Positions 33,868 to 45,045 of a stretch of DNA of 64,000 nt are shown piece by piece; position 1 is the first letter of the stretch; each line of letters begins with the position of its first letter. The translations under genes were made by a program, and so were the position numbers. The stretch spans positions 977,738 to 1,041,737 of the forward strand of contig RPFO01001075.1 in assembly GCA_009746045.1 (NCBI GenBank), given 5' to 3'. Below the pieces are notes generated by a model that saw only the letters and a program-made list of their open reading frames with translations, was not told the DNA's origin and made no database searches. Origin of the DNA: Mesostigma viride (taxonomy: Eukaryota > Streptophyta > Mesostigmatophyceae > Mesostigmatales > Mesostigmataceae).

Positions 33868-34451
33868 TGTTACGTCCCTGCCCAGACACACCTAGCCTGA
33901 GCTACGTAGCGAAAGACCCTCCTTGCCGGAATTAGGAATAATTCAAGATAGCCTAAAGTAGGTTGCGCTTCACGACGTGAGTCGTGAGATATCTGGCATC
34001 ACGGCTTAATGCCAAGCTAATTAGTTCACACTTATATTGGCTAGCAATACCAATTACAAATGGATAATGCCCCGGGCTCAATGTGTAGGCGTATTCGCAC
34101 TTATCATTCATTAAACCAAGAGGACGAGACTCTCGTCCTCGGACCAATTTAACCTAGGTTGGTTGCGGCGCAGATACACGCCAATTTCCCTAGAACAATC
34201 CGAGTCACTCATGCCACGTAGGATCCGGGCCGACATCGACCCTCAACTATAGGATCCACGCCTAGAACCACTGACAGACTCAGAACCGGCGCGGCGCCAC
34301 AGCGCCGGCCCCTAAAAGGACAACCTAGGACCAAAATAACTAGTCCAATTCACACGATAGCCAAGGTCCGTAAAACCCAAGTCCAATAGACCAAACAGCC
34401 TTAGTAATTTATTCCATTGTTACGTCCGGCCAAAAGGGCAGGGACGTAACA
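33868..34451 (-). repeat. 5' LTR of the chromovirus
   Basis: 584 bp, identical to the copy at 19147-19730 except at two positions. In the element's own orientation transcription would start in this copy. No TATA box was assigned. Confidence 0.95.
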
Positions 34452-34837
34452 ATAATTGGGGGTATCCGCCTGATGGCTATGGTGACAAACAGGCAAAGCT
34501 TATGTCCCCGCCGACACAGAGGAGTCCAACGCAATCCTACAGGTCTCAGCCAATCAGAACACAGATGAACCGGTAGTAAGGTTCTCTCTATATATGCTTT
34601 ACACCCCTAACTTACGAAAGATACCAACTGACATCAGTCAGATTACACATAGATTCCAAGGTACTGTCCCGTACCGTCCAGGGCCCAACACAAAGGACCA
34701 TCAAAAGGGCACTCCGCATATGAGTCCCAAAAAGTCAAGTCAGGCCATGCAGGAATCATTACACTTTGGCCGTACAAAAGACTCGGCCATTTACACTGAA
34801 CACTGAACTCCAAGTTCACGTCCACTTGGATGTAACA

Positions 34838-35172
34838 GTATCAAGGAGACAACCAGCGCAGGCCAGAAATCGGGAGAATCCGGACCATGGTAGCTCGAGC
34901 CTGCCGTTATCTTGTCCGCGTGTTCGAGTGGTTCAGGATGATGAAGATGAAATTATGGTGATGATGGAAATGTGTAGCCGTGTGCATTGAAATTATGGCT
35001 GGCTTACGTGTAGAGCGACTAGATGTCAGACCTAGACGGTGGGGCCGGAAACAGCATGCTTGATCAGGGCGTATGTTTCGAGCCTAACTGGCGGGGAGTG
35101 TCTAGTGGTGAGCACCATTGCTGCGATCGCTCTCCCACCATTTACGAGGAAATACCCGCAAATGGAAAACCA
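34838..35172. repeat. Dispersed repeat, inverted relative to 58138-58460
   Basis: About 330 bp found again in inverted orientation at 58138-58460. Its first 39 bp (TCAAGGAGACAACCAGCGCA onward) also occur inverted at 37069-37108, so 34838-37110 is bracketed by inverted repeats. No coding content. Confidence 0.8.
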
Positions 35173-35454
35173 CACACTGTCAGAAAATACTGTTACAGTC
35201 TCCTGATCATTAGGCATCGCCAGCTGACACCTACAGTCCAACCGCAAAAGTTCTCCTTTCCGGGGAGTGATGCAAGCCATTCGGAATTTGTACTAGATAA
35301 ATCATTCGAGATCTGTGTGTGTAGTCCGAGTACTACGCACGTGTCCACTCGAGACTTGTTCAGTCTCGACACGTGAGACGGGCTGAACACATTGATTATT
35401 AGCCAATCGCATTAGACAACTCATACCTTGACCATGATCATGTTGGACCCGGCT

Positions 35455-35520
35455 GCAAGGGAATGTGTGCTACATGATCTCCCAACGGAGTCATGTTATA
35501 ATTTAATTTAATTTTTTCAT
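35455..35520 (+). repeat. Solo LINE 3' end
   Basis: Shares GTGCTACATGATCTCCCAAC plus GGAGTCATGTTATAATTTAA with the 3' end of the LINE near 37606-37549, in opposite orientation. It is a 5'-truncated insertion of under 70 bp carrying the CTCC-CAA-CGGAG hairpin. Confidence 0.7.
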
Positions 35521-35739
35521 GATCGTAGTCGTCGTCGTTCACAAGACTGACAGGCCTTGAGGCCGACATGGATGAAAATTGCAGGGGGATGATCAGTGAG
35601 CGGCAGTGGCCGGGGAGGCAGTCGGTGATGAGCGGCCACCACTCCACACCCCTTTTTGAGTTCTTGAGTGACAGCACTCACAGCGCGGGAGAATTCCCGC
35701 CCGGGAGAATATAAAATATAAAAAATACTAGTAATTTTT

Positions 35740-35866
35740 TTGGGGGGGGGGTGACCCCCCCACCCCACCCCACCCCCAAAACTGGGGGGGGGGTCGGGGG
35801 TCGGGGGTCAAGACCCCCCATGCACCCCACCCCACCCCCGAAAACGGGGGGGCGGGGGGTGGTATA
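35740..35866. repeat. Mirror-like runs of G and C
   Basis: Alternating G8-10 and C5-7 blocks with CCCCACCCCACCCC and GGGTCGGGGGTCGGGGG, able to form hairpins or G-quadruplexes. Noncoding. Confidence 0.85.
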
Positions 35867-36622
35867 CACTAGCTCCGGGAGTGTCGCGGACAGCCAGCAA
35901 GGTTGGGTGGGCAGGCCGGGTGGCGCGGGCTGGCGACCACCCACAAGTCGCGGCTGCCAGTCAAAATTCAAAAACAATGCCACACCGCGCTAAATAGACA
36001 CTAGAAGCCAGTTCACGCCTTAAGTTGGGTTTTCGCTCGTACAGCCAGCAGCCTTAACCCTTATGTCTAGATCTTTCGATTCCCCCAGGTTTGACCGTTA
36101 AATTATTATTGGCGCGGCGCCTGGTTCTGCCACAAACTCAGTCCGTTAGAGTGGCGCCACGAAAACGGACTCAGTACAGTTTAAGGCTTAATTAACGTAT
36201 GAGATTTAAGTCGTAAATTGGACGTAAACGCGTAACTTAAACACATGGTGTGCGCATGCGGGAGCCGCAACTGAACGCGCTTACGCGCACGACTGGAAGT
36301 CTTGAAAAGCCATGCGGCCAGATGTCGGCCACCCCGTCCCGCACCGACCGCGTGGCCGCCAGGCGGTCTGCGTAAGTCGACTGTGGTCCATCGTGCCTAC
36401 GGCAATTAACAGCCCATTACACTGCGCCTTGTCATTTAATTTAAGTCTTACAAGGCTCCGCCCCCCCCCCGACCCCCCTGGTTTTCAGCGCGTGTCCCGG
36501 GGTTGGACCCGGCAGGCCGGCTAGAGCACGGTGGTGAAGCTCACGAGACCGGCGTAATGTGCATGGCGGCGAGGGACGCGAACAGATAGGAACCATGGCT
36601 ATGACCCAAAACCAACTCAGGC

Positions 36623-37330
36623 TTGTTTCCAACTCACGAAACTCCTAGTTCCAACAGCCGGTTTTTAGTTCAAATGTACACTTTTATTAGTTGTGAACAC
36701 CTGAAGGGCTATCAGATTTGCGCGCAAATTCGCCCCCCAGACCACACGCGTGTGTGCCCACCTTCAATTAGGATTCGCTTATACTCATTTCACCTCTCAC
36801 CTCTTTGGCTAGTAATTGGCTAGTAATTGGCTAGTAATTGGCTAGTAAAAAATATACCCATTTCCCCGAAAATTCGCCCCCCAGATTCACCACCCGAAAC
36901 TCGCAAAGCGTCCGTAAGTGCACTCGAGCATTACAAAAAAACAAACCAACAAATCGCACGGCACACATGTAACGCTTTAAGGAATCTCTCAGCACAGATA
37001 GCACGACTTAAGGAAAAGGACACTCGTCAGCACGACGAGGTACGACACGCCATTTCGTAACCGTATTCTCCCGATTTCTGGCCTGCGCTGGTTGTCTCCT
37101 TGGTATCAAAACGAATTTTCGTAACCGCCAAACGCCTGACACTTTTCATATCGTCATTCTTTTTTTTCCGACAACTTTGGGACCAGCGGGGATTGGCCAA
37201 GGCGCCGACGCGAAAGATTCCAGAGGACAGCATCTGACACTAGTCCAACCAAGCAGCATGGACCGCTACGGCTGTCGCAAGAGATCCCAAAGGTTCGAGA
37301 GGACCGGGCTGCAGACCTACTTGCATTTTA
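36623..37330 (+). repeat. Dispersed repeat shared with 50880-51375
   Basis: Blocks such as AACTCACGAAACTC, GCGTCCGTAAGTG, and CACATGTAACGCTTT through AGAGGACAGCATCTGACACT recur in the same order and orientation at 50880-51375. This copy has extra sequence, including the 39-bp repeat at 37069-37108. No ORF of note. The element class is not known. Confidence 0.75.
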
Positions 37331-37389
37331 TCTTGTCATAATTTTGTTATAATTTTTTTTGTTAGAGCTCATTGTCAGGGATTATTTTA

Positions 37390-37439
37390 CAGCCGGCGCC
37401 GGCGGCAAATGCCGCCGGCAAGCACCCGGCGCCGGCTGT
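37390..37439. repeat. Nested GC hairpin
   Basis: An outer inverted repeat AGCCGGCGCCGG..CCGGCGCCGGCT encloses an inner one, GCCGGCGGCA-AA-TGCCGCCGGC. A related GC-rich segment lies inverted at 50695-50850, next to the same AATCCCTG boundary. Both sit beside the 36.6/50.9-kb repeat. Confidence 0.8.
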
Positions 37440-38106
37440 TTTCCAAACTGGCCGGCACGGCGCCGGCTGGCCGGCTCGCCGTTACTAGAATGGCTGGCCC
37501 GGCAAAGCTTATGGCATGGGGCTATGGGTTCTAGGTACTAGAGGTAGTCAATGAAATTAAAATTAAATTATAACATGACTCCGTTGGGAGATCATGTAGC
37601 ACATATTCCCGTGGATGGATGGAGGGGGGGGCAAAGCCGCGAAACCGAACTAATCTAACTCTAAGCTAATCTAATCTAGAAAACCCTACTTATACAACTC
37701 AGCAAAGCGCCCCTTCCGCTTGAGTGGGGGGAGGGGGCTTGCCCACAGGGGCGGGCGTATGAGCCTGGACAATGGTCTTCCACCTCCTCTTGTCCTGCAT
37801 AGCAGTCCAAGCAAGAGAGAGGGAGTGAATGCGATTTTCAAACTGCGCTGGGACCACTAGGTCAGCCATCAACTGCATGTTGTGGGTAGGTCATGACATG
37901 TTTGCCTACCTTCTTAGGAATGTCCTTAGGGCCAGGCCAGGTCAGGATATGCCGTCCTGGCTGGCCAAGCCGCTGTGGGCCGGCCAGACCGACTCAGGGC
38001 GGTGTCTACCTGGCTGGTGCGAGCAAGATGTCCTACAAATGCTATCCTACGCTGTCTAATCTCGTCCGAAATGCGAGGCATGCCCTGGTACAAAGATTCT
38101 AGATGT

Positions 38107-39422
38107 CTATGCGTGGAAAACCCGACATTCAGCTAGGGCCTGACGGAGCATCCTGGTTACCGTGCCGTTTAGCTTGGCCGCCAGCGTGTCCGTGAGCGTC
38201 CATGCCTCGGCGCCATACGTGAGCACCGTGAGGACCAGGACCTTGAGGAGCATGCGCTTGCGGTGCTCGCCGAGGACCTTCGAGTGCCAGTAGGTTTTCA
38301 ACGAACGATGCCGAGCCCAGGCCAGGCCGATGCGGGTGTCCACATCGGCGGCGGTGTCAGGAAGCATGCTTCCCAGCAGTTTAAAGCGATCACGAAACGG
38401 GACCTCCGTTCCGTCTATAGCAGCCGGGGTAGCGGCGGGCGACTGGAAGCCCCAACCACCATAGCCTCAGTTTTGACACTAATCTCCAACCCCACCGCCC
38501 GCGCCTCCAAGCCCAGACATGCAGTCCAGCCAGGTCTGAATGTGCTCGGGGCGCGCGATGAGGGTGGTGTCGTCCGCATAAATCAAGTCGGCCAGGCGGT
38601 AACCAGGTTTAACCCCGCCGTGCGCGCTGTCGTTAAGGATATGTCCAAGCCAGGCTCGAACCCCTTAAGAGCAGTAAAGCGCGCACGTGCCCGGCGCATG
38701 ACGTGATCAACGACAATAATGAACAAATATGGGGACAGGACACAACCTTGCCACACCCCGTGGTGAAGGGGGAATGGTGGGGTGGTGCCTTCCGCAGTCC
38801 GCACTGCTGCCTGTGAGCCCTCATACAGTCGGCGAATGGCAGCATGATAAACGCGGGTGGCACTCGATCCAGAGCTAGGATGGCCCAAAGAGCCTCCCAG
38901 AGGACCGTGTCAAAGGCCTTGATATAGTCAACAAAAATGAAGACCAGCTGCAAACTGTCAGGGGGAAGGCGACGCACCTCCTCCATCAACCGGCGCGCGA
39001 CAAACACAGCCATGACAGTGTTACGACCACGACGGAAACCCATCTGAGACTCACCCAGGTGTGGGTCCAGCGCGGCGCGGAGCCTGTGCAGCATCATGCG
39101 CATGAAGACCTTCAGCGCGGCGCTCTGGAGGCAGACACCCCGGTAGTTACCGGGGTCAGCAGCAGAGCCCTTCTTGTACAGCATGACGCGGATGGCCGTC
39201 TGCCACTCAGCAGGCGGAGGCTCGTCAGAAAGCAGGACACGGCCGGTTGCAAAACGCCAGCAGAAGATCCCTAACCGCCGGATCAGGGGTCTTCAGTAGC
39301 TCAGCAGAAAGGTGGTCGGCACCGACCGCCGCATCGTACCGCAGGCGAGCAAGGGCGCTGTCCAGTTCCTTCAAAGTGAAGGGGTGGACGACGTCGTTGG
39401 TGGCAAGGCAGCCCTCCTGCAA
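38107..39422 (-). pseudogene. LINE family A reverse transcriptase and C-terminal region
   Basis: Frames in order: 39422-39225, 39184-38633, 38888-38583, 38367-38107. RT blocks: NYRGVCLQSAALKVFMRMML, MGFRRGRNTVMAVFVARRLM, FIFVDYIKAFDTVLWEALW (motif A) and DLIYADDTTLI (YADD). The C-terminal part has VLTVLTYGAEAWTLTDTLAA, typical of non-LTR RTs of this type. It copies element RNA at the nicked target. Frame changes near 39200, 38750 and 38560 show that the copy is dead. Confidence 0.85.
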
Positions 39423-40930
39423 GGCGGGGACTTAATTGGTAGTCCGCGGCCGAGGAGGGTGGCGCAGGCGGCGGCAGGGGTCCGGCAACACCGAGACGGG
39501 TGGCCGTCTCGGGGTGAAGCGGCGGGGGAGGGGCGCGAGCCCCACCTGTCAAGGAAACATTGTGGGCGGCCCAACCAGCGGTCAAGAAGGCTGACCGGCG
39601 CCGTGCCGTCCCCCGTGTGCTCCACCGGGGTGCGCTGCCGCCGGCCGCCGAGCCGGTCGAGGTGGTACCACATGTCCTTGCCCTGGTTGCGAGCTTGGCA
39701 GGCCTTGGCATCCGCGATGCACTGGGCCGCCTCTGCGTCCTGAGCATGGGCGTAGGCCTCCCCAAGGGCGGCCAGGAGCACCGGTTTCAGCAATGGGTCC
39801 CGGTTACGCTTGAGGCGGTGCCGGGCGGCCAAGGCCTTGGGGTCTTGGCGGTAGAGCGGGCCGGGGCGGCGGCGGGGCATGACCGGCAGGTGCCGGGCCG
39901 CCAGCAGCGGGGCGCGGGCAGCAAAGCCCGCAAAAATGGCGGCGTTGGGAGCACCATTGTCCAGCTCGTCGACGTCCGCCCGGGCGTCCAGGGCCGACAG
40001 GTACTCCAGTCGGCACCGGTTCCGCTCGTGTTCGGCGTCCGTCCAGTCCTCAGGATCTCCCTTGACCGGACGTAGAGCAGACCAGTCAGGGCGGACCACT
40101 GGGGCGCGGCGCGCGGGGACCTGGAACCGGAGCCGAATGGTCGCACGCACCAGGCGGTGGTCAGAGCACACCGTGGGCGTGTCAAACACTCGGGTGTCCA
40201 GAACCGAAGTGCACCTGGGCTGCCGTACCACCACGTAGTCCAGACAGGCCTGTCGGCCGTTAGGACCACGGAAAGTGACCAAGTCCTGTGAGGGACGTTG
40301 GAAGTGGCAGTTGACAGCAACCATCCCGCTATCCCACAAAAAGGCAGAAAACAGGGGAGTGTTGTTGTCGTTAGCAGCAGTGTCAGCAGGCGCAAAGCGA
40401 CTGCCAGCAGTGCCCACGGGGAGCGTGGCATTGGCGTCGAGCAGCATAACCAAAAAGTGGCGGGCCGGAGTGACCCCCTCAAGGCTATGCAAGGAATCGA
40501 AGAACTCCTGGCGTTCCGACTCAGGTAGACCACTATGGGGTGCGTAGCCCACCCCCACCGTGAGGTGGTGCTTAGACCGCCCCTCGACGGAGGTGAAATG
40601 TGCTACCATAAGGCGTGGGGTGAGAAACTTTAGCGTGCTGAGGCTAGCAACTGCCAGCGGCGAGCACAAAAGACCAACACCACCTTGGCCTGGTGTGCCA
40701 CTGCCAGCGAAATAAAACCGCCAGCCACCTGCAAGGCGGTTAGTGCTCACCGTGCCAAATGGCACCGTGCGACGGTGCTCCTGCACACCGAGAATAGATA
40801 CACGATGTGCAATGCAAAATGCGACTATAGCTCCTCTACCCGGTAGCTATGGCCTATGATCGTCATCTGCTAGCAATGTACGTGCGTCAAAAGTCGCGAG
40901 GGCCAAGGATGCCTGCTGGCCCAACAGCCA
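39371..40930 (-). pseudogene. LINE family A apurinic-like endonuclease (ORF2 N-terminus)
   Basis: The frame starts upstream as ALATFDARTLLADDDHRP, hits TAG at 40849-40847, and continues open from there to 39371. Endonuclease signs: TFDARTL (start motif), GVQEHRRT (catalytic Glu), GVGYAPHSGLPESERQEF, LVMLLDANATLP (D-x-N), VTFRGPNGRQACLDYVVV and VCSDHRLVRATI (SDH). The enzyme nicks the insertion target. Downstream linker WYHLDRLGGRRQRTP leads to RT after a frame change. The upstream neighbouring ORF (41225-40887) overlaps its start in another frame. Confidence 0.87.
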
Positions 40931-41890
40931 GGGGAGAACGGCGATGGATGATGGGGGTGGATGCGGCGGGGGGTGGGGGTGGGGGTGGAACGGGGGGGGG
41001 AAGGGAAGCGGAGGAAATAGTGCTTTTCATCGCATTTATTATGTCCTGCAAGCGTAGGATGCGAGCCTGCCGCTTGCTCTGGGTATTCGGGGGTGATTGC
41101 ACAACGCCGAGGCGTAGGTAATCTAGCACGCGTTGGGTTTTACGAATCTGACAGGGGCCAGATGAAGTTGTAGCCCGAAATACCGGAACCACCATGTCTA
41201 TCACCCGACGGCTAGGTCGAGGCATGGGAGTGGAACAGGGGACTGTTTAGGGGCTGTCCCCGAAGCCTGTTAGCCGCGAGCTGACGAGTGGGGTTGTCTA
41301 CTTCCTGGAACCACCAGGGGCAGCACGCTTCGCACCACGAGACTCCACACGAGACTCCACATTCTCGGTGTCTACACGGACACCACCCAGGTAAGCACCA
41401 AAACGACCATCTGGCAACAGTCGCAGCTGCACACGCTTACCCCCCGGTACGTACCCGGCTCGTGCCACCACCACCTTCTTCTCGCTATTCCAGCACTTCA
41501 ATGCTCCTCGCCGCCAGCTGTGCCGGGGTGTAGTCTTCATCCATGCTGATGGGGTGGCCCTAAGTTGAGCAGACGACGGGCTCCCATCACCCGTTTCTGG
41601 TTGTTCACGGTGGCCATGGTGACCAGGCCAGCTGGGCCTGGCAGGCGGATGGCCCTGTCAATGGTCACGTGATCGCACAGCTGCAGCAACCCCAAGAACG
41701 CGGGGCCCCGCAAGGCCTCGGTAAGTGCTTGTGCGGTGTCATGCGTGCCCTTCTGAACATTCTTGAGAATGATATTGCGTTGTCGGAGCTGAGCCACATT
41801 CTGTGACGCGACTGCGGTGGCAGCCGACTTAGCCGCCTGGGCGACTATGGCTTCCACTAGTTCTTCCCCGCCGCGTCCGCGAACGTGACC
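40887..41890 (-). pseudogene. LINE family A ORF1 C-terminal half, frameshifted
   Basis: Frames 41857-41537, 41540-41298 (joined by an ATGA overlap) and 41225-40887. The first reads SAATAVASQNVAQLRQRNII then LKNVQKGTHDTAQALTEALR and NNQKRVMGARRLL. The second reads KKVVVARAGYVPGGKRVQLR. The layout parallels the ORF1 proteins at 60196-61616 and 62597-63622: a helical region with ILKN, then an RRM-like part and a VYWRGAVI-like end. The third frame is Pro-rich with PPPVPPPPPPPAAS. An RNA-binding ORF1 role is inferred from these parallels. Confidence 0.5.
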
Positions 41891-41907
41891 CGCTTGGGGG
41901 GGGGGGT

Positions 41908-42423
41908 AGTTAGGTTAATACTACTATTGTGCAGAAACCTTTTGCCACTTGGGCTTCTCAGGTTCCGCACAATATTACCAGCGATAACCACTCGCTGGTA
42001 CACTCAAGTGGTTATGGATCGCTGGTAATATTGTGCGGAACCTGAGAAGCCCAACCAAGTGGCAAAAGGTTTCCGCACAATATTAACCTAACTAAAACCT
42101 AGCCTCTTGGGGCGAGGACGAATCACTAGGCTCGGAACACCCGTATACATGAATATGATCGAATATAAGCATCTCGTTGGTGCAAATATCGATATGAATA
42201 TGATCGAATATGAGCATCTCCTTGGTGCGCATATGATTAGAGCCGGGTGCCAAATCGGAACGAATTATTCCCCAAATAATCCGCTTACGAGTGGATTCGA
42301 ACCTGCGCCCCGCAAGGGTCAAGGTCTTAGTTAGGTTAATATTCTGCGGAAACCTTTTGCCACTTGGGCTTCTCAGGTTCCGCACAATATTACCAGCGAT
42401 AACCACTCGCTGGTACACTCAAG
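41908..42423. mobile_element. Foldback (MITE-like) element with a third arm and tRNA-like stretch
   Basis: A near-perfect inverted repeat, 41908-42006 against 42008-42094, starts GTTAGGTTAATA and ends TATTAACCTAAC. A third arm, in the same orientation as the first, lies at 42328-42423. Between them sit two ~47-bp repeats (GAATATGATCGAATAT..) and, on the minus strand, a B-box-like GGTTCGAATCC at about 42292-42302. It interrupts LINE ORF1. Confidence 0.75.
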
Positions 42424-42462
42424 TTCACGCCGGCTGGCCGGGGTGGCCATGGCCGCCTTTAA

Positions 42463-44730
42463 GGGGACGTGGCGCGCCGAATATTTTCCGCGCGAAAAAA
42501 TTCGCGGTACCAGCCGTACCGTGAAAAGTGGGTGCACCGTGCGCGCACCCCTTGCGGAAGTGGTCATGGCGACTGCGTTTAGGCGAAACTAGCCATGTAG
42601 GGCTACAGAAATGCAAAAAAAATGCTCGAATGTTGAAGAAGATGATTTCATGATGTTGGGTTGTGGCGGCAAGTAGCTGGTTTTCAATATCGCTGCTTTC
42701 TTTTACTGCCATCGGCATGGGGGTTAAACTGCATTTTTTGGTCGCGCGGAATAAAATAGAATTCGTGATAGCGGCAGTAAATTCGCAGTTTTGGGGGCCT
42801 TTTTGACCGTCAAGGATGCATTAATATCGGTAGCATTGAATTCCCAACCGAACTGGTGCTTTTTGCTACATTTTCGGCCATTGTCGGTAAGTAATTCTTC
42901 AGGCCTGCGCAGTGCATGTCGGAACCTTCCATGGAAGAACGGCCGTTGTTGCGCGCCTGAGCGAGGGATCTGCGAGGGCAAGGTATAGATTTGTCGCGAA
43001 TGTTATGTGCTATCAGTTCTTTCTTCCATGAGCTCATCGTTCGAAGGTTTTTGCGTTCTGTTTGGGCCTTTTCCGCCAGCTAGCTCGCTGTTGCTTGCCG
43101 AATACCTGGCAGCTTTAGATTGTTTTCGTTGATGTCGTGGTTAGGGCCGCTTCAGTCGAAGCCTATAGCTTCTCGGGAAGGTTTAAGGCATTTCATAAAA
43201 CGTGTTCTGGCAAGGATGGTGTGCGTATGGACGCTTCTTGTTGTGTTAGAGTGACGCACCCTCTCTTCGCAGCGGCATCACAGCGCTCATGCGCTGGAGG
43301 GCCGCCAATGGTTTCTTTCCATTTTATCGTGCAGGGGAGGAAGTGTTTTATTGACGATCATGTTGGAGATATTGCATTTGTGTGACTGCATGTAGATAGC
43401 TGCCACCATTGGTTTATTTGAGCTTCCCCTTGATATGATGATGTGAAAAGACTGCAATGTGCTGAGCCAACCATGGTTGACATGGTTGACTGCATGCCAT
43501 CGTTGTATGCCATGATCTCAGGACTTGGTTCCTTGCCCTCCATAGTTCCAGTTTGTTGCCCATCTCATGTAGGGCAGTGAAGGAGTTGTTGCTGTGTTGA
43601 TTAGCTTGGTTGGCATAAACCTTACACTCTAACCTGGGAGAAACATAGAAAATGCTGGTTAGGCATTTTAGTGCCATCATCATTATTGCTATTCACATGC
43701 TTATATGTCTGGCCATGCTCGAGGGACGGTGAAGGTGTATGAGGTGTGTGGCCACCCCTTTGTACTTCATAACATATTCAGCATGTATTTGATGCATGTT
43801 GGATGGCATGTAAAGTGTGATTGTGTTAACTTGGTTACTGAGTGGTCCTTAGCGCCTGTCAGGTGGTCGTCTAGGAAACCCATCAGTGCGTGTCACAGTG
43901 ACCCCAAACCTTGAGCATGTGTCGTCATCAGTGTGCAAGAGTTATTTATATGTGCTTTTGGTCATAGATTTGCTGAGTTCTAATCATGAAGTTTACAAGG
44001 TAACCTTGGGTTGACTAATGTGTATGCTCTCTTGGCATGTATGCCTAACGATCGTGTTGCTATGCTTGGGCTGGCAAGGTTGGCCATGCCGAGGGCAGGT
44101 GAGGGCAGATGAGGTGCCTAGCTGTTTGCTTATGTATTGTGATCGAGTAGGGCATGCTTTCAGGCTTTTTGGATGGAAAACATCATGCCTAACTGGCCTT
44201 GTACAAAGAAAAACCTCCTTTAGCTTATGTTCAGGTTTTAGCACGTTTAACTTTATAACTTGAGCTAGACTTGTCGGAATGACCTGGGACTTGGAAGACA
44301 GTTGTACCCCTGTTAGACGGATTTTCGCTGCAGAAAAAAGTATTTTTTTGACGTGTTTATAAAAAGTTATTCCCAATGTCCGGTAAAAAAAGGGTCGTTT
44401 TGCGGGGAAATTGATAACTGTTCGAGGTTTTGCCCTTTCCATGATGTAAATAGCTCAGCAAGCTACAAACTCAGGGAACTAAAATCGCTGCAGGCAGTTT
44501 TGCAAATAAATGTGTGCATTGGCTGGGGCATACCCAGCCCTAATTAGCGTCTTTTGCTATTTATAGCGCATTATTGGTGTATATATGGGGGTAGTACCCC
44601 CAACAAGTGCATGGACAACTCACTAGAGATGTTATTTAGTGCCCCCAATCATAACTTAGCGTTGTGCAAATGAATTTCAAGTGATATTAGCATAGGTCAA
44701 TTTTTAAGGGTTTTGGGGTGCCACCTCCCC
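42463..44730. mobile_element. Non-autonomous TTAA-inserting DNA transposon, copy 2
   Basis: 2268 bp flanked by TTAA (42459-42462 and 44731-44734), inverted relative to copy 1 at 24870-26754. The ends are GGGGACGTGGCGC and, inverted, GGGGAGGTGGCAC. Removing it joins LINE ORF1 as TQATLLDLKAAMATPASRRE. Shared internal blocks include the region around CCATGCCGAGGGCAGGTGAG and a GGGGGTAGTACCCCC palindrome. No transposase ORF was seen. Confidence 0.87.
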
Positions 44731-44734
44731 TTAA

Positions 44735-45045
44735 TTAAGTCCAGCAATGTGGCTTGGGTGACAGCAGAGTCAGCAGCCAAAGACTTGAGCGCACCTTGCA
44801 CAGACTTGAGCTCAGAGGTGATCGCCTGCAGGTCAGTGGGGTCGGCTGCGCCGGCAGGGGTGTCGGCATCGGCCGAGGTGTCGGATGCGGCCGCGATGGT
44901 CGCCAGCGGTTTGCAGAGTTCAGGGCAGCATGTAAAGAGGCAGGAGGTGCGTAGCTGGTCGTCGTCCCAGTGCTGCCACTCCGCGGTGGGGTCATCCGCA
45001 GCTGCGCCGGTGCTGGGGTGGCGAATGATGTCGTCGGCGTCGTAT
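44735..45045 (-). pseudogene. LINE family A ORF1 N-terminal portion
   Basis: The frame reads YDADDIIRHPSTGAAADDPT, then AEWQHWDDDQLRTSCLFTCC, then LQAITSELKSVQGALKSLAA, a helical segment that runs into the TTAA insertion and resumes at 42462 as LKAAMATPASRRE before the foldback element. The product would be the N-terminal coiled region of ORF1. Confidence 0.5.

Larger units (their letters stand above)
19147..34451 (-). mobile_element. Ty3/Gypsy chromovirus, complete insertion with two nested DNA elements
   Basis: Bounded by 584-bp LTRs (19147-19730 and 33868-34451) and a perfect 5-bp target duplication ATAAT (19142-19146, 34452-34456). Minus-strand order: primer site, small viroplasmin-like ORF, gag with zinc knuckle, protease, RT, RNase H, integrase, chromodomain, extra ORF region, polypurine tract. 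Without the two insertions the element is about 11.65 kb, large for the group. The LTRs differ at two positions, so insertion is recent. Pol is split twice and several coding parts need frame changes, so this copy is not autonomous. Confidence 0.93.
37549..45045 (-). mobile_element. APE-type LINE (family A), nearly complete but decayed, with nested insertions
   Basis: Minus-strand order: ORF1 fragments (45045-44735, 42462-42424, about 41890-41298), apurinic endonuclease (about 40930-39371), reverse transcriptase with YADD (about 39422-38560), C-terminal region (38367-38107), then a 3' end with hairpin and ATTTAATTTTAATT tail at 37606-37549. ORF1 is split by a foldback element (41908-42423) and a TTAA element (42463-44730). 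The 5' end may extend to about 45.9 kb. Confidence 0.8.
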
